64,000 nt of DNA. It comes from Dastarcus helophoroides (Eukaryota; Arthropoda; Insecta; Coleoptera; Bothrideridae). The stretch lies in assembly GCA_028583605.1 (NCBI GenBank), contig CM053328.1, positions 8,820,782-8,884,781 on the forward strand, in the 5' to 3' direction. The position numbers and the translations under genes are program-made. Shown here one piece after another: positions 11,461-25,315 of this stretch (position 1 is its first letter; the number at the start of each line of letters is the position of its first letter). The notes under the pieces are model-generated. The model ran no database searches. It was not told where the DNA came from and worked only from the letters and a program-made list of their open reading frames with translations.

Positions 11461-12292
11461 CATATATTTGCTGAACTTTGACGAACTTATTTTTTAACTA
11501 TCACACATGTTGTGGTAAATTCTCCAAATTAATTCAATTATTCCTATTTGTAACCAGATTTAAAATCAATTTATCACCGAGGTTAGCTTACACCATAAGC
11601 ATATTAATTTCGGAGTCAGCGCAACAAATATGACCGTCATTTACAATTTCCAGGTGAGCATCCAGTTTCCCATTAAGCTGACGCCTTAATAAAGGAATAA
11701 GACGTCAGGTAATCTAGCCAGCTCTAGGCGAAAATATATGGTCGTCACGTAATTGATTAGCCAAAGTACGTCTGCTTTCTGTTCAGAATTCAAGTCTGAT
11801 CCAGAATAATGGACCTATAATAACAATAATATTTCATCTATCAACTCTCCGCACCTAAAGGACGGATGCCATTACTTATCATTTATTGGGGAAACAGGTT
11901 AGATGGGTTGGCCTCACGGGAACGCTTATCTCATAACGATAATAGATGCCTTTTAATATTGCACACGATTTCAGACGTACCTACAAACGTGCTGATGCAA
12001 TAAAAGAGGGAAAAAATTGAAAAATGTAGCTCGACGCTTTATAAAAATCGTTCAATGTAATACAAAGTGGTGGCTTATCTTTATTAACCACTGTCTGGTG
12101 GTAAAGCTTCGGAAGTTAGAGCTGCAGATGTCCATAACACACAAAGTAATAAAATCCGAGACACATTTTGAAGCTTCTTCTAAACGAAATTAGACATTCT
12201 AACAACTTTTTTGAAGATTGGTCACAAAACCTTTAAGTTTTAGGCGTTTTGCGAAGGTCCCAGGAATTGGAAATTTCAGGATTAAATCCAAA
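11461..12292. other. unique-sequence island
   Basis: Complex, moderately AT-rich sequence with no recognisable exon on either strand. It ends at the TA target site of the mariner at 12295. It could be intronic or regulatory. Confidence 0.4.
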
Positions 12293-12574
12293 TACGAGGG
12301 TAAATTAAATATGAACCGAAATTTGTTTTTAAAAATTTATTCGTACAAGATACGTATATGAAAGTTATTAAATATTTTTCTACATAATCTCCTGATATTG
12401 TTTTGTATTTTTCCCAACAGATTGGGAGTTTTTTAATGTCATCATTATAAAAAGATAGGAGGCATGTTTGCAGCAAATTGCGCACAAGTGTCTCAACAGC
12501 AGCATCAACATGGAATCGCTCACATCCTAGACCATGGTGATAAGTTGAGGCTATACGAAGGAAGTTCTAATGTA

Positions 12575-13859
12575 TTGGGAGTACAAAAAGAAAACCGCTG
12601 TTTTCCCAGAGGTAGCGCCAGCATTGAAAATCGTTAGAAAAGTCCGATCAGAAACGTCATATAACAAGCTGAGGCATCGGTCAACAACTCTACATCATCT
12701 CGTTTGTCTATTTTTACTGTGCTTTGTTTTGTCCGTAAGTGAAAATGGCGAGATTCGAGCCGAACAAGCGTCATTTGCGGGAAGTGTTGCCTTTTGCATT
12801 TCATTCGAGAAAAAATGCAGCTGAGGTGCGTCGAATGATTGCTAAAACTTATGGTGAGAGTTTTATTAGTGAAAGAACGTGTCGGGAATGGTTTCAAAAG
12901 TTTAAAATGGGCGAATATGACGTGGAAGACAAGGAGTGTCCCGGACCTGTGAAAAAGTTCTAGGATGCTGAATTGGAAGCTTTGCTGGATAAAGATTCTT
13001 GTAGAACGCAACAGGAACTTGCAACTTCATTAGGCGTGACTCAACAAGCCGTTTCCCATCGCTTAAAATGCTTGGGAATGATCCAGAAACAGAGACAAGG
13101 GGTGCCGTACGAACTGAAGGCTAGGGACATCCAACGGCGCCTTTTCACGTGCGAACAACTCCTCCAACGGCAAAAAAGTAAGGGTTTTTTGCATCGCATC
13201 GTGACCAGCGATGAAAAGTGGATACACTTTGACAACCCAAAGCGGAAAACGTCGTGGGGACTTCCCGGCCATGCATCAACTTTGACAGCAAAACCAAACA
13301 TTCATAGCTCGAAGCTGATGCTGTGTATTTGGTGGGACTAGCTCGGCGTAGTGTACTATGAGCTATTGCAACCGGATGAAACCATTACAGGAGCCCTCTA
13401 TCGGATGCAACTCATACGTTTGAGCCGAGCGCTGAAAGAAAAACGCCCACAATACTCGAAAAGGCACGACAAGGTGATACTTCTGCATGACAACGCTCGG
13501 ACCACATGTTTCCAAGGTAGTGAAAACATACTTGGAAACTTTGAAATGGGACGTCCTACCCCACCCGCCGTACTCTCCTGACATCGCCCCTTCTGATTTC
13601 TACTTTTTTCGATTGATAACGCATGACCTGGCCGGACAGCACTTTCGTTCTTACGAAGAGGCCAAAAATTGGATCGATTCGTGGATCGTGTCAAAAGAAG
13701 TACAGTTTTTTCACCGAGGAATTCAGAAGTTGCCAGAAAGATGGGAAAAAGTTGTAACTAACGACGAAAATTATTTTGAAGAATGAGCATGTAACGAGTT
13801 TTTTACAATAAAGCCTCAAATCGTGAGAAAAAACGGCGGTTTTCCATTTGTACCCCCAA
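12575..13859 (+). mobile_element. mariner element M2, full length, nested inside M1
   Basis: Terminal inverted repeats are TTGGGAGTACAAAAAG (12575 onward) and, inverted, TTGGGGGTACAAATGG (ending 13859). Each is bordered by TA (12573-12574 and 13860-13861), the expected target duplication. The length of 1285 bp is typical of mariner. Deleting it with one TA restores the M1 sequence in register with the copy at 45530-45550. Terminal repeats of M2 differ from those of M1, so these are two subfamilies. Confidence 0.95.
12745..13786 (+). pseudogene. mariner M2 transposase, about 347 codons, two stops and one frameshift
   Basis: The start is ATG at 12745, giving MARFEPNKRHLREVL. A mariner-type helix-turn-helix pair follows (AAEVRRMIAKTYGES...CREWFQKFK, then RTQQELATSLGVTQQAVSHRL). 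Catalytic residues are in VTSDEKW (about 13205), HDNAR (about 13490) and SPDIAPSD (about 13590). With the frameshift bridged, 34 residues separate the second and third Asp, the D,D34D signature. Defects are TAG at 12961-12963, TAG at 13339-13341 and a one-base insertion near 13501. It ends with TGA at 13784-13786, shortly before the right terminal repeat. All three catalytic Asp codons survive, so decay is fairly recent. Confidence 0.93.
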
Positions 13860-14789
13860 TAGATCAATGTTTTTCCTCTAATTTTTGATGCGTAACATTG
13901 GCTGAGTGGGGGCAGGCATTGTCCTAAAGCAAAATCACATTTCTGACAGAAAATTCGCGCCTCTTCCGCCGATATTCACGATTTGATTTATCCAATAGCT
14001 AGCAGTAGTAGGCAGCATTAACTTTACAATGCTTATGCAGAAAATCGACATGCACAACTCTTTTAAAATCACAAAACACTTTCGCAAGAACCTTTCCAGC
14101 TGAGAGGCTAGTTTTTGCCTTGACGGGTGCATCTTCCCCATTTCATCAGCCCATGATTGCTTGTTTAGATTGAGGTGGGTAACGGTAGACCCAAGTCTCA
14201 TCACACGTAACGATACGTTGCAAAAAACTATCACCTTAACATTGAAAACGTCCAAGATGGCGCTAACAAACCTGCAAAAGTTGTTGTTTGTGTTCTTCAG
14301 TTAAAAGACGAGGTACCCAATTGGTATAAATTTTTGAAAACCAAGCTCATCTGTAATGATGGATTGAGCCTCCTAAAGCTTATCAATATCTAGGCTGCAA
14401 TTTCACTAACAGTTAAACGGCAATCACCTTCCAAAGGGCGTTGAATAGCGTTAATCTTGTCTGGTTCAAGGACGACGGGCATGGGGTTCATTTTTAACTT
14501 GAAATCGTCTTTCCAAAAATTGTTTGTGCCTATTCGTACACTTGAGTTGTCTTCGAACAAGTATCCCCAAACTGTGCTCTTAGTCTACGAAGAATTTCGA
14601 CTGGCTTTATACCTTCAACAGCAAGAAATTTAATAATAATGCGTTGCGTAACGTGCGGATGAAACTTTTGCTGACTCATTGTATTTAGCACTGACGAACG
14701 ACGAGGATAGAATTCCCTTGAGTGCAGAAAGTTACGTGATATCCCCACCTAGCATGTCTAAATAACACTTGTAATTTCAGTTACATCGT

Positions 14790-17080
14790 ACCTAACCTGG
14801 TTGTAAAGTTTAGAAGCTTTGGTATTAATCTCAAAAATTCCATTTTCTTTATCTTTGGCAATATTGGCAATAATTTTCACATTTTAAAACACGTGGGTTT
14901 GCCTTACATTCTGCTGCATATAGATATTTACATTACATAATTCTAAGGATAGCGACTGCTTTTACGGGTTCGAGGTTCGAGTAATACCCGAAGAGCTAAT
15001 ATAAGTTATTAAAACGCGAACACAAAAGGTAATAAAAGTGGCTTACAATCATTTATCCGCCCTTGGAGAAACGATAAAACACAACATTATTTAAATTTTC
15101 ACATAAAAGCCTCTGAGTGGCGCTATACTGGAGAATAGGCGCACAATTTAATTAAAGTAACTGGCCAACCGCAGAATATGCATGCAATCGGATCTGAATA
15201 TTAAAAGAACATTGAGGTTAAGCGATGCTAGGTTTTGTTCTTGCATTAATAATTAATTAAAATTGAAAAGAATCGTAAACGTAGCAGAATTCAATCCAAA
15301 ATATTGAAGGTAGATTAACTATTACTTTTATTATTATAATTTAGACGATTTTTAATAATTAGTGGAATTCCATCATTACTAGTTCATTTTTACTTGTCAA
15401 ATATGTCAAATCATTGGTAAAATCCCTCGTGTTGGTTTTATTATTTAAACTTGAAAAGTCGATATTCTTTTCGATATCGATTCGAATTTAAACTTTATAA
15501 TTTAAGAAGAAAGCCATGACTTCGATCTGAAATATTAATTTTTTACTGTCCTGTGAAAATTTCCAGTAAAAATTGATAAAATATTAAATTCAATTTAGAA
15601 ATTGTCTCTACTTTAATATCAAAATCGGACGTTAGATTAAAGACTTTTGAAATCAGATCGAAAATTAGAACTTCAATTCAACATTTTTGTATTTTTGTTT
15701 AATATCGAATTATCGAACAATTAAAAAAAAATAATAAAAATGTATCTAAAAGTGCTGACTCCAACTATTAAAATACAAACTTTTAATAGTCCAAGATCCA
15801 AGGTCCATATTTCTGCACTCATCTCTTTTTTTTTTTCATGAATCTTATATCAAACGAAAAATTGATGTTAACATAATACATTGCGTTAGGGTTGCCTAGT
15901 AAAATTTGGCAGCAACTGCCTTTGGTTACAAACATTTTCATTAATGTTTTTTCAAGGTTAAGCTCAAACTATCAACTTTGAAGCCATTTTTGAAAGAAAT
16001 CCTATGTGGCTTTCAAGTTCAATGCAAAAATTGATACTGTCAGGGTTCCATGCCTGTATAGAAAGCGAATTATATGAACAACTTTTTTAACAAAATATGC
16101 ATCGTAATTACAATTGTATGAACATTAATATGCACTATATGCATCATAAATCCAGAAAAATTGGTTAGATGTAAAACAAATATTTAATGACCATTTAGAA
16201 AAGCTACATTACCATCCAATGTAAATTCATTGCTATAAATCACAAGTATTTAAATTTTATTTTCAGATAATAAGGATATGGTCAACAATCTGTCTGCACT
16301 GAAATTTCTTGGTGCATATTATTTCAAAAATATAAATGGAACAACTCCTGTCTCGAATTTTAATAGGATTAATTAATTAATTACTCATTCAATTTTCTTC
16401 TTTTTCACATACAAAAATGATGCATCAAAATTAACCATTAACTAACTGCTTAGGGTAATTTGAAATTATTATGAATCGTTTTTCGTGATGAAAACTTTAG
16501 AGCCTCATTACTTTTGAATTGAACATTATATTTTGGTAAAATTTTAAAGATTTACATAATCTTGCATGTTCTTTTAAAGATAAAAACATTTCAATAAAAT
16601 CAACAGGAAAAAAGTTGTCATCAGAAGAGCTGTTTCAGTTATTTCTAACTAGTAAAAAGCTCTCTCATAAAAATGTTAAAAAAGTCTAAGAATTAAGGAT
16701 ATATTAAAGTTATTTTACTCGAAAAATAATAATTAATTTAAATTAAAACCGAAAATTCAATTCCTAAATAAGGAAAGCAATGTATTTGAGTCCACTCCCG
16801 CATCTTCTTAATAAATCTGCTAACAGAATGTCCAAGGCTACGCATAGCTTAAACTGGTGTGCCTCAGAGCGTAAAATTTTGTATAGGTGTTCCTCGTAAT
16901 ACGTTGAAGAGCACTAAGAGAGGATTTTTAAAAATTCAGCCTCTAAGGTGGCAAAAATGGATCTTAAAAACCACTTAAAATGTATTCAATGACACACGAT
17001 TGTATTTAAACTTGCCTGCACACATAAAGAAATGAAAAATATGTCTCCACACGATTGTTGTATATTTTTTCAGGTGATTA
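14790..17080. other. unique-sequence island
   Basis: This is a long run of complex AT-rich sequence without repeats of the satellite type. I see no exon, RNA gene or element end on either strand. Confidence 0.4.
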
Positions 17081-17711
17081 GAATTCTTCTTTTTTAATAT
17101 AAACTTCCAAATATTTAACTTTCAAACTCGAAATTTATGTTTTAGTTTGAAATGTTTAAATCAAAATCTTGAGGAACAATTTTTTTTAGATATTTAGAAG
17201 TTTCCTTCTGAAATGACCCGAGATTTTGCCTTTGAACTCAAAACTTCGAAAAACACGTGTGTAAATTTAAATCTAAAATCAAAATTTTGCTTTGTGTTCT
17301 TTTTTTTTCAAAATTTTTATTTAGATTTCAAACTCGAAAATTTTTCTAAAATTCGACTTTTTTTTGAAATTTTTTTGCTTAGACTTTAACAATACTTTTT
17401 TTAAAGGAAAGCTTAAATGTCGAACTTTAGTTAAGTCTCGAATTTTTTTTATACAATCAGTTTGAAATTTGTAACATTCTCAATTTAAAATGTCAGAATC
17501 TTAAAACAAAATGAATAACATTTTTAGGAATAGGGGAAGTTTTTGAAAAGTAGAAGTTACAAAAATTTAAACTTTTTAAAAAAAGTCATGGACAAAGTTA
17601 GGGTAGCAGCTAGGAGGTCTTAGCCCCCAAGAGTTCGAGTTTATCTTGCCAAAACAAATATAAGGTCGCATATTTTTTGGTAGATATAAAATATTATGGT
17701 GGAATGGAGAA
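17081..17711. repeat. AT-rich satellite-like block
   Basis: T-rich to about 17450, then A-rich, with a short complex insert at 17580-17650. Non-coding. Confidence 0.5.
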
Positions 17712-18110
17712 GGATCTTTTTTTCATTTTTGGTCAATAAAGATTAATTGGCAGAAATAGCAAAATAGAAATGAAAAGTTCTTTTTTGGTCGTCAACAAAA
17801 ATTGATTAATTGAAATATAAAAATATAAATTGAGGACGTTTTTTGGTCGACAAAGATTAATTGGCCGAAAAAGCAAAATAGAAATGAAAACTTCTTTTTG
17901 AGCGTCAACAAAAATTGATTAATCGAAACATAAGGACTTTTTTTGGTCGACAAAAATTGCTTAGTCGAAATACGAAAATATAACTTGAGGACCTTTTTTT
18001 TGGTCCACAAAAATTGATTGGCCGAAATACGAAAATAAGAATAAAATTAACGATCTATTTTTTTGGTGGACTAAAATGGTTTGCTCCAAATATGAAAATA
18101 TAAATGGCCC
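17712..18110 (+). repeat. imperfect tandem repeat built on TTTTTGGTCGACAAAAATTGAT
   Basis: About six to seven degenerate units of roughly 55-65 bp follow one another. Each has a T-run, a GGTCGACAAA or GGTCGTCAAC word, ATTGATTAATCGAAAT, and an AAAATATAAA-type end. Alternate units resemble each other more closely, suggesting a higher-order pair of about 117 bp. Confidence 0.7.
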
Positions 18111-19568
18111 CAACGATATTATCCGGAGGATTTTTTTTAGCCTTCCGACATCAAATGGCCTAACCCGCCCATGCAGAAGTTAAAATTTTGGAAAAAGATA
18201 AAAAATTTGAAAAAAAAATACTTTAAATTCTAAAAAAGTCCCAACTTTTTATTAGGTATTAAGAAAATTCCAAATAAAGTTAAAATACTAAGGCTTGAAC
18301 ATTTTAAAAGTCGAAATATTGCAAAAAGTCAGTTCTCTAAGTGGAAATTTTCAAAAAAATAGCTGAATATTTTAATTTTTTAAATAAAAGTTTGATTTAC
18401 TAGTTAAAGTTCTAAGTAACAGTCAAAATTAAAACAAAAATTCAAAATTTTCAAAAAACTTCGAGAGGTAGTTAAAAGTTTGAACAAAGATGCAAATTTT
18501 GGAAAAAAAAGTGAATATTCTGGGAGTTTTCAAATAAAAACGGTAAAAATTCTGAAAAAAGTTCAAAAATTTCAAAACTCAAAATTTGACAAAAATCAAA
18601 TTTTTGAAAAAATGGGATTTTCAAAAGAAGTCGAATTTTAAATTTTTTTAAATAAAAGTCTAGTTTACTGTACAAAGGTCAAAACTTTAGGATAAAGCGG
18701 AAATTTTTGAAAAAAGTCGAAATTTTCAAATAAAACGTAAACTTCGAATAATAGTCAAAACAAAGATACAAATTTTTAAACAGAAAAGTAAATCTCAAGA
18801 AAAAATAGGGATTAAAAAAAACAGTCAAAAGTTTTAAGAGTTAATTTTTGCAAGAAATCGAATTTTTTAAAAAGTTAAATTTTTCAAAAAAAGCCGAATT
18901 TTTCAGTTTTTTAAATAAAGATCCAGGTTAAAACTTTTACAAAAACGTCAACATTTTTGGAAAAAGTCGAAATTTTCAAAAAACATTTCTAGTTTAAGAA
19001 TTAGGGAAAATACTTCTTTAAAAATTGGATTTTAGGTCATTAGTTCGAAATCAAGATCCTTATCAAAGTCAAAATTTTAAGTTTAATGTCAACATTTAGA
19101 AAAAAGTTAATAACTAAAACTCCCAAAAAAACTCAAGCTAAATCCCAAAAACATTGAGAAAATTTTAAACTTGAAATCAAAATTCGGACAAAAAAGGTTG
19201 AATTGGAAAAATGTTGAAACTTTAAAAAATTTAGAATTATTAAAATCCGACATTTTGCGAATAATTCAAATTTTGAAATAGATGAAATTTTTTTAAAAAG
19301 GAACTTTTGGACAAAGTCCGAGTTTTCAAAAAGAGAAGAAAATTTTCTGACAGCCAGAATTTTTAAAAAAGTTAAATATTTTAATATTGCCCATATTTAA
19401 AAAAGGGTTTTTGCAAAATAGTAAGGATTTATGGAAAAAAAAATTGAAAAAGGAGTAGAAATTTTGAGTCAAGAATCTTAAAAAAATTTAAGTTATTAAC
19501 AATGTTTATATCAAGTCAAAAAAATTATTTTGAAAAATGGTGGTAAATTTAAAAAAGAAATAATTTTA
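18111..19568. repeat. A-rich satellite-like block
   Basis: Dense AAAAAGTCGAAATTTT-like words at a loose spacing of about 20-25 nt. No gene seen. Confidence 0.6.
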
Positions 19569-19813
19569 GTAGAACGGACTGGTCCTTGATTATCTTCAAA
19601 AATCGAAATATAAATCTTGTACCCTGAAACCAGGAAAGAATTCAAACCCAACAAAAGTTGCTAAAACACGTTTCGACAGCCAAGCTATTATCTTCAAAGA
19701 GATACTGAAGAAAAAAAAACAGACGATAGCTTGGCTATCGAAACGCATTAGAGCAACCATTCTTGTGTTTTTAATCCTTTTTGCTTTCAGGGGACAAAAT
19801 TTGTATTTTAATG
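19569..19813 (-). mobile_element. short foldback retroposon, copy C
   Basis: On the minus strand this has the same plan as copy B: antisense arm, loop, sense arm, and the 3' tail CCAAGGACCAGTCCGTTCT at the low-coordinate end. The two arms have diverged, for example GATAGC-TTG-GCTATC in one and AATAGC-TTG-GCTGTC in the other. Having both arms in the same order as copy B shows that the foldback is part of the family, not a one-off rearrangement. Confidence 0.75.
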
Positions 19814-20245
19814 TTTACAACAAAGAGGAAAATTGTCAAAAATAAATAAAAATATTGAGAAAGTGTCAAAATTCTGAAATCTGGAAAATTTACAAGCCTT
19901 AATTTTTGCAAAAAGTTCAAAATATTTAAAAAAATAAAGTTCTTAAGGCAGGGTTTGTTAAACCTTTCTAAGAAAAAAGTCGACATTTTAAGAAACAGCA
20001 AATTTTCAAACGAGTAGACATTTTTGAAAAAAGTTTAAATTCTTAAAATTAACAAAATCCAAATCTACAACTACAATTTTTTTAAAAAATCTGAAATTTC
20101 CAAAAAGCGCAACATTTGAAGGAGTGAAAAATTGTAGATAGGTTAAAAAGTCATATTGTCAGGTTTCTCTCGAAATTTTGACTATTTTTGAACATTTACT
20201 TTTTTCAAATTTGTGATCCTCTGGAAAAACTTTTTGAAATAGGTT
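19814..20245. repeat. A-rich satellite-like block
   Basis: A-rich repeat words as in the flanking blocks. Non-coding. Confidence 0.5.
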
Positions 20246-20355
20246 TAAGTATCTCTCTGAAGGTGATAGCTTGGCTATCGAAACGTGTTAGATTAACTTT
20301 TGTTGTCTTTTTTAATCTTTTTGGTTTCAGGGGAAAAGATTTCTATTTCAATTTA
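20246..20355 (+). mobile_element. short foldback retroposon, copy D (sense arm only)
   Basis: Only the sense arm remains. CTGAAGG (20257-20263) and one T precede the stem GATAGC-TTG-GCTATC (20265-20279), then GAAAC. The pyrimidine tract and TTTCAGGGG section and the ATTTCAATTT end follow. Compared with copy B the stem carries a paired C-to-T and G-to-A change that keeps pairing. Confidence 0.75.
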
Positions 20356-21650
20356 AAAAAAAGTGGTCTCCCGAAAATATCCCAAATTTACCAAAAAAAT
20401 TTAATTATTTAATTTTAAAAAGGATCAAAACTTTTAAATTAAAAATATTTAAATGGTAAATTTTCTAAAAACTTGAAATTAAAAAAACTCAAACTTTGAA
20501 AAAAGCCACTTTATGGATGTCAAAGTCAACGTCAAACTCTCCAAAAGGCTCGATATTCATTAAAAATCGATAGAGAATTAAAATTTTCCATAAAAATAGA
20601 ATAGAAACAAATTTAAGTAAAAATAGGTAAAAATTTGAAAATACCGAAATTTGGAAATGTATTGAAATTTTGAAAAAAAATTCGTATTATTTCAAACGGG
20701 TTGAAATATTGAAAAAGGTCATAACTGCCAAAAAATCCAAAATTTAAAAATTTCAAAGGTTAACATTTTACAGAAATTAAATCCAAAAAAATGTGAACAT
20801 TTTAAAATGTGAAAATGTTGGAAAGAAATAGAAATTATGAAAGAAAATCGAATTTAAAAATAGTCAAATTTTTAGGAGAGTCGTAGTTTTTAAGAAAGAC
20901 AAAGGTCCCAATGAAACTTGAAATTTAATAAAGTGGAGATTTTTAAAAAACAAAAACTAACCAAACTTGGGAAAGGGTTGAAAATTAAAAAAACTGAGAT
21001 AGAGTTAAAATTTTCTAAATTGAGGTAATTGAGACCTAATCGAGACAACATTGAAATTTTCATAAAAAGTAGGATTAAAAAAATGAAAACTTTGAAAAAG
21101 GTGAAAGTTTAAAATTGTCGAAATTTTGAAAAATGTATGTCAAATTTCAAAAAAAAATTATTTTTGAAGACAAATTCATTCAATAAGTTAAAATTTTTGG
21201 AAACTTCCAAAATTTAAAAAAATCATTATTTTCATCCAAAAGTCATCGTATTTAAAAGTTAAAATTTTAAACATTTTAAAGATTGAGAAATGTAAAAATT
21301 TTGAATAAAAACGCAAATTGGTAAATTAAATTTAAAAAAAATCGAAGTAAAAACTGTCCAAAATTTTGGTAAAAGTCATAGTAAAATTTCAGTAAAGCCC
21401 AAGTTATAAAAACGTCAAAATATTCAAAAACAGCATTTATTTGAAAAAAAAAAAGCAACAAAAATTTACGAAAGTTGAACAAAGTTGCAAATTTATAAAG
21501 AAAAAACCAAAGTTTTTAGAAGAGATATAATTTCTCAAAAAAAAACTTTTATTTAAAAACTTAAATTAAAAAAAAATATTAAATTCTTCAAAAAAGTCAG
21601 ATTTGTTAAAAAAAAATCCATCATTTTCAAGAAAACTGAAATTTTAAGGA
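20356..21650. repeat. A-rich satellite-like block
   Basis: Continuous A-rich repeat words with AAATTTTGAAAA spacing. No gene. Confidence 0.55.
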
Positions 21651-23535
21651 AAACGATATACAGGAGTGATTCAGTCATAATGGCATTAATCTTAAGGAAA
21701 GATGGAAAAACATGATTACAATAGGAATACTTGATTAAAAAAAAAATTCATCTATAATTACGCTAAAAAGAAATATTTTAAAATCATAATTTAAACCCCA
21801 TTTTGAGCAGTTACTGACTCCAAAGCTCCAAGGCCCAGACAAATAGAAAGAAGAAGAATTTATGGCTGCGGAGTTGGGACTCGAGCGAAGCAAATAAACA
21901 AAACATTGCTAGGTTATGTCTAAATGACAATACGAAAAACATTAAATGATCCTGGCGGCACCGATGGTTGCGGAAAAGCCGTTGGGTGATTTGCTTCTTT
22001 ATATGAAAATCGGGTAACAACGAAATGCAGAAGAAAGTTACGCGAAAATAAAAAAAGGTGAAATCGCGAGATGAATGTAAACGTTGATATCAATGCTGCA
22101 AGTAATCAATTGAATTCGCTGTTACAAGTGCAAGTGTTAAAAGTTGTTAATACTTGAGAGTTATTTCCCGACATTTTATGTTTTATGACCCTCTGTGATA
22201 CGATGGAAATTTAGGTGAAAATTAGTAAATAAAATAGATTTCACACTACTTAATCCAGCATTAAAAAATAGTTAACAAACTGAAAAATAATGGTCGTAGA
22301 TCAAAAAGGAGCTTTAGCCCGTCCTCGTTGGATGACTTACTTTGCCCACGGTGACTAGATTCATTCGAAATCCAATGAGCCCTTCGCTCATATTTTAATT
22401 CTCCTTGTAAACTACACTATAACAGAAGATTTGCAAACAGTTCGTCTGATTTGCAAACGTGCTTTCTAACTTTACATGTTTAATAAAAGCGAACATAAGC
22501 TTGCATATGTATACCGAGTTGAATACGAGCATATCTCAAAAATTCAATGAAAGTATAAATTACAGCAGCATAAGAGGCTCTTCAGATGCAGACAAATTCG
22601 ATTTGCGCCATTATCAAGCGCGGCTAAAAGCGTATCGTAAATTTCAGCAGACGTTTCAGCTGAAACTTCCAAAACACACGTGTAACCGAGTAATCCTTTA
22701 AGTGCAACAACGAATAACTTTATGTAACACTTAATTTGGATAACTGCTTAATTTTAGTGTTGTTTCGTTTTCCTGTTGTGCTGAAAGAATAAATGGAGCG
22801 ACTTTAAAACTTTACGTGAGCGTTAAGATATTTAACGGTACACCTTGTCACATTAATTATATTAATAGTGAAAAAATTATGGACTTTTAAAATTCTTGTA
22901 TGGTACACGAAGAGGCTTATCCCTTAAAGTATTCAGAGCAGTAGATACAATCTTTTGTAAATAATTACTTAACTAAAAGTTTCAGAATAGGTTAATGCGT
23001 TTTAAAAAGTAAAATAACCTTAGATAGTGAACACGCAGAGTTAGAGCCGTTTGTTGGAATTATAAATCTGTGCTAATAATTATTTTGAGTGACAACAATT
23101 TATTTATTTTTCAAGAGATTGATGTTTCTGTTTTTACCAGTCGAGTTGCTACCGTGTCAATTAAGCGTGTTTTGCGACCTTTAACCTAATAAAAAATGAA
23201 TCATTCTCTATGAGTAATAAATAAATTAGGTCAATAAGTTTTGGGCAGAAAGAGAATGAAGAGTATTTCAAACATTCGAAGATGATGAATAAATCATGAT
23301 CACGCTATTTTTGAAGCAGCTTATTTATGATATTTCATTGATTTTCATCTTTTCTGTTCTCTTGATATCTAGAAGTGGATTTTATCTCATATTGAGCAGT
23401 TTATTTTCAATCGTTTTATTGCCTTCCTTCGATTTTCATCATCGCTTCTTTGACAAATCAGTACTGAAAAATAAGGAATGTTGGAGTTGTAAACACGAAA
23501 AAAATTACCAGGATTAATCATCCACAGTTAATAAG
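21651..23535. other. unique-sequence island
   Basis: Complex sequence with mixed composition. The open frames, such as 22459-22701, show no recognisable domain and no coding-like composition, so I do not call a gene. The island ends at the purine tract. Confidence 0.4.

Positions 23536-25315
<1,780 letters not shown>

Larger units (their letters stand above)
12297..14679 (-). pseudogene. mariner M1 transposase, degenerate, two blocks
   Basis: Reading the minus strand, the start is ATG at 14679-14677 (MSQQKFHPHV...). An N-terminal helix-turn-helix region with IIIKFLAVEG-KP-EILRRL follows to about 14530. The first catalytic Asp lies in VTCDETW near 14190. A DFLHKHCKVNAAYYC-type segment and REYRRKRREFSVRNVILL follow, then a stop just before the second catalytic Asp in DNACPHS (about 13915). 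After the nested mariner the frame resumes at 12572 with YSLNLSPW, where the third Asp is lost in a deletion. The C-terminal FYNDDIKKLPICWEKY...DYVEK follows. Mariner transposases cut and paste at TA. This one has stops, frameshifts and lost catalytic residues. Confidence 0.85.
12295..14788 (-). mobile_element. mariner element M1 (minus strand), split by a second mariner
   Basis: The left terminus reads CGAGGGTAAATTAAATATG next to a TA (12293-12294). It matches the termini at 46257 (inverted) and 39464. The right end is degraded, the best match being TACGATGTAA running leftward from 14790. Removing the nested element 12575-13859 plus one TA restores continuous alignment with the mariner at 45070-46257. 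The host element is then about 1.2 kb, normal for mariner. Confidence 0.85.

Noticed and set aside
21661..21720. TACAGGAGTGATTCAGTC section resembling a CAGGGTG MITE end
   Set aside because: No inverted partner end was found nearby and the match is short.
22459..22701. 80-codon open frame in unique sequence
   Set aside because: It has no recognisable domain, a composition typical of non-coding AT-rich DNA and no supporting context.
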